A program made the position numbers and the translations under genes. From positions 35,350-99,349 of the forward strand of contig JANQRR010000040.1 in the NCBI GenBank assembly GCA_028284465.1: 64,000 nucleotides of DNA, in the 5' to 3' direction. The DNA comes from Gammaproteobacteria bacterium. GTDB taxonomy: Bacteria > Pseudomonadota > Gammaproteobacteria > JAJFKO01. Below are positions 62,366-64,000 of this stretch, one piece after another. A model generated the notes under the pieces. That model made no database searches. It saw only the letters and a program-made list of their open reading frames with translations, and had not been told where the DNA came from. Within the stretch, counting starts at the first letter, position 1. The number at the start of each line of letters is the position of its first letter.

Positions 62366-64000
62366 TTATTTAGTTAACTCCAACAGCAACTGATTTAAGC
62401 GCTTAACATAACTGCCTGGATCATCTAATTGGCCACCTTCCGCTAATAATGCTTGATCAAACAAAATATTCGTCCAATCTTTGAAGCGTTCATCATCTTG
62501 TTCATTCTTAAGCTTAGTAATAATTGCATGCTCTGGATTGATTTCAAAAATCGGTTTAGTCCCCGGAAAACCGCTTTGCCCGGCTGCTTGTAACATCCGT
62601 TGCATTTGCGCGCTCATATCATTTTCATCAGTGACCAAACATGCAGGAGAATCCGTTAAGCGTTGCGTCACTCGCACTTCTTTAACTTTTTCACCAAGAA
62701 TTTCTTTAATTTGCTTAGTGATACTTTCAAAGTCTTTTTCTGCTTTTTCTTGGGCTTGTTTGACTTCTTCATCTTCAAGCTTACCTAAATCTAAGCCACC
62801 ACGTGCTACTGATTGTAATTTTTTCTCGTTATATTCATTTAAATGTGTGACCAGCCATTCATCGACACGTTCAGACAATAATAATACTTCTATGCCTTTC
62901 TTACGAAAAACTTCTAAATGTGGGCTATGTAAAGCAGCATTAAAGCTTTCTGCTGTCACATAATAAATATGTTCTTGTTCTGGTTTCATGCGACTAATAT
63001 AGTCATCCAATGAAACATCTTGTTTTACGTTATCGGTTTGGGTACTGGAAAAACGTAATATCTTAGCGATTTTTTCCCGATTCGTGAAATCTTCTGCTGG
63101 GCCTTCTTTTATTACTTGCCCGAATGCTTCCCAGAATTGGGCATATTTTTCTTTGTCATCTTCGGCTAACTTAGTCAGCATGCCTAAAATTCGTTTAACT
63201 AAGGCTGCGCGAATAGATTCAACGGTTTTATTAGATTGCAATAATTCACGAGAAATATTCAACGGCAAATCATTACAATCAACAATCCCTTTAACAAAAC
63301 GTAAGTAATTCGGTAAAAATACTTCGGCGTCATCCATAATAAAAACGCGTTGCACATATAGTTTTAAACCCTGATGACGCTCGCGATTCCATAAATCAAA
63401 TGGTGCATGTTTTGGAATATATAATAAGCTAGTATATTCGAGTTTGCCTTCAACTTTATTATGCACCCATGTTAATGGCTCATCAAAATCATGGGAAACA
63501 TGTTTGTAAAATTCTTGATAATCTTCATCTTTGATTTTACTTTTTGGCAACGTCCATAGTGCTTTAGCACGATTAACGCTTTCGTATTCTGGCGCTTTCT
63601 CAGCTTTCTCTGTCGTTTTTTCTGCTTTGTCTTTATCTTCAGTTTTTTCATCTTCATCTGTTTCTGGCATTTCAGGTTTTAACATTTCAATTGGAATTGA
63701 AATATGATCGGAATATTTATTGATGATGCTGCGCAAGCGATAATCTTCTAAAAATTCATTTTCATCTTTTTTCAGATGTAAAATGATATCGGTGCCGCGT
63801 CTTGTTTTAGCCACTTGTTCAACAGTGTATTCACCTTCACCTTTGGAAACCCAACGCACACCTTGTTCTGCTGGCACACCTGCGCGCCGACTGATCACCG
63901 TGACTTTATCAGCGACAATAAATGCCGAATAGAACCCTACGCCAAATTGGCCAATGAGTTGTGAATCTTTAGTTTGATCGCCTGATAATGCTTGTAAAAA
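62366..64000 (-). CDS. htpG: Chaperone HtpG (Hsp90), 5' end outside window
   Basis: ATP-dependent Hsp90-family chaperone. The visible 544 codons contain the end of the N-terminal ATPase domain ([19 protein letters not shown]), a charged linker rich in Glu and Lys (about 60 residues, [15 protein letters not shown]), the middle domain ([24 protein letters not shown]) and the dimerisation domain. The reading frame is open to position 64000 and the N-terminal third of the ATPase domain lies beyond. The Glu/Lys-rich linker after EMLKPEMPE is longer than I expect for E. coli HtpG. The gene lies just upstream of the brnTA pair in the same direction. Confidence 0.96.
   Translation of the reverse strand, partial: FLQALSGDQTKDSQLIGQFGVGFYSAFIVADKVTVISRRAGVPAEQGVRWVSKGEGEYTVEQVAKTRRGTDIILHLKKDENEFLEDYRLRSIINKYSDHISIPIEMLKPEMPETDEDEKTEDKDKAEKTTEKAEKAPEYESVNRAKALWTLPKSKIKDEDYQEFYKHVSHDFDEPLTWVHNKVEGKLEYTSLLYIPKHAPFDLWNRERHQGLKLYVQRVFIMDDAEVFLPNYLRFVKGIVDCNDLPLNISRELLQSNKTVESIRAALVKRILGMLTKLAEDDKEKYAQFWEAFGQVIKEGPAEDFTNREKIAKILRFSSTQTDNVKQDVSLDDYISRMKPEQEHIYYVTAESFNAALHSPHLEVFRKKGIEVLLLSERVDEWLVTHLNEYNEKKLQSVARGGLDLGKLEDEEVKQAQEKAEKDFESITKQIKEILGEKVKEVRVTQRLTDSPACLVTDENDMSAQMQRMLQAAGQSGFPGTKPIFEINPEHAIITKLKNEQDDERFKDWTNILFDQALLAEGGQLDDPGSYVKRLNQLLLELTK

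Noticed and set aside
62481..62963. 160-aa ORF antisense to htpG
   Set aside because: Its composition mirrors the codons of the conserved HtpG gene on the other strand; no ribosome site or family resemblance.

Overview
The window reads as a chromosomal segment of an AT-rich gammaproteobacterium, most likely a host-associated member of the Legionellales (Legionella/Coxiella/Berkiella-like). The evidence is indirect. The metabolic genes are gammaproteobacterial in kind and order (mnmA-hflD near purB, a complete bioC-H-F-A-D-B set, fadE, phhA-phhB). Between them sit single AT-rich genes for large eukaryote-like proteins: an ankyrin protein, an F-box protein, and a protein ending in a CaaX box. 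Small palindromic repeats are scattered between genes and sometimes run into them. I see no rRNA, tRNA, CRISPR array, transposase or phage gene.

Layout. 1-3.3 kb: 3' part of a type II NADH dehydrogenase, a repeat cluster, a hypothetical 536-aa protein and a GC-rich hairpin. 3.3-11.3 kb: acnA, leucine dehydrogenase and a 2-oxoacid dehydrogenase operon (E1 alpha, E1 beta, E2 with two lipoyl domains). 11.3-15.1 kb: an adenylate-forming CoA ligase-like protein and fadE. 15.3-19.6 kb: a secreted protein, a small unknown protein, an internally duplicated membrane protein, an Asp/Glu racemase-superfamily protein and a small P-loop kinase. 19.7-23.2 kb: folate genes folB, fused folK-folP, a CADD/PqqC-like protein that probably makes p-aminobenzoate, and convergent folC. 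23.2-31.3 kb: a small membrane protein, an XRE regulator with a tiny secreted ORF, birA, all biotin genes and a DUF366 gene. 31.3-34.1 kb: a small ORF, an HisC-family aminotransferase, phenylalanine hydroxylase and its pterin dehydratase. 34.1-41.5 kb: ankyrin protein, thiolase and FadB/FadN-type beta-oxidation genes, and a Pro/Gln-rich putative effector. 41.7-47.8 kb: mnmA, hflD, a one-PDZ RseP homologue, a CDP-alcohol phosphatidyltransferase, purB and a YiiX-like papain-fold protein. 47.9-53 kb: F-box protein, then a mosaic stretch in which an NmrA-like gene and mmuM lie behind ald between duplicated 3' gene ends. 53-60 kb: etfA-etfB, ETF:ubiquinone oxidoreductase, a Na+/H+ antiporter, a purine nucleoside phosphorylase and a sugar kinase. 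60.1-64 kb: the CaaX protein with a possible CheD-like deamidase motif, a BrnT-BrnA toxin-antitoxin pair, and htpG running off the end.

Working together. FadE, ETF, ETF-QO, the thiolase and the hydratase/dehydrogenase form a beta-oxidation chain that delivers electrons to ubiquinone. Leucine dehydrogenase, alanine dehydrogenase and phenylalanine hydroxylase point to amino acids as carbon and nitrogen sources, feeding the 2-oxoacid dehydrogenase and aconitase. Biotin and much of folate synthesis are encoded locally.

Most notable points: (1) two nested duplications of gene 3' ends around mmuM and the NmrA-like gene; (2) the C-terminal CaaX protein with a Thr-Cys-His pattern resembling CheD-type glutamine deamidases; (3) the CADD-like gene inside a folate cluster; (4) palindromic repeats that supply the last codons of two genes in two different reading frames. 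All family calls come from reading the sequence; no database search was run.
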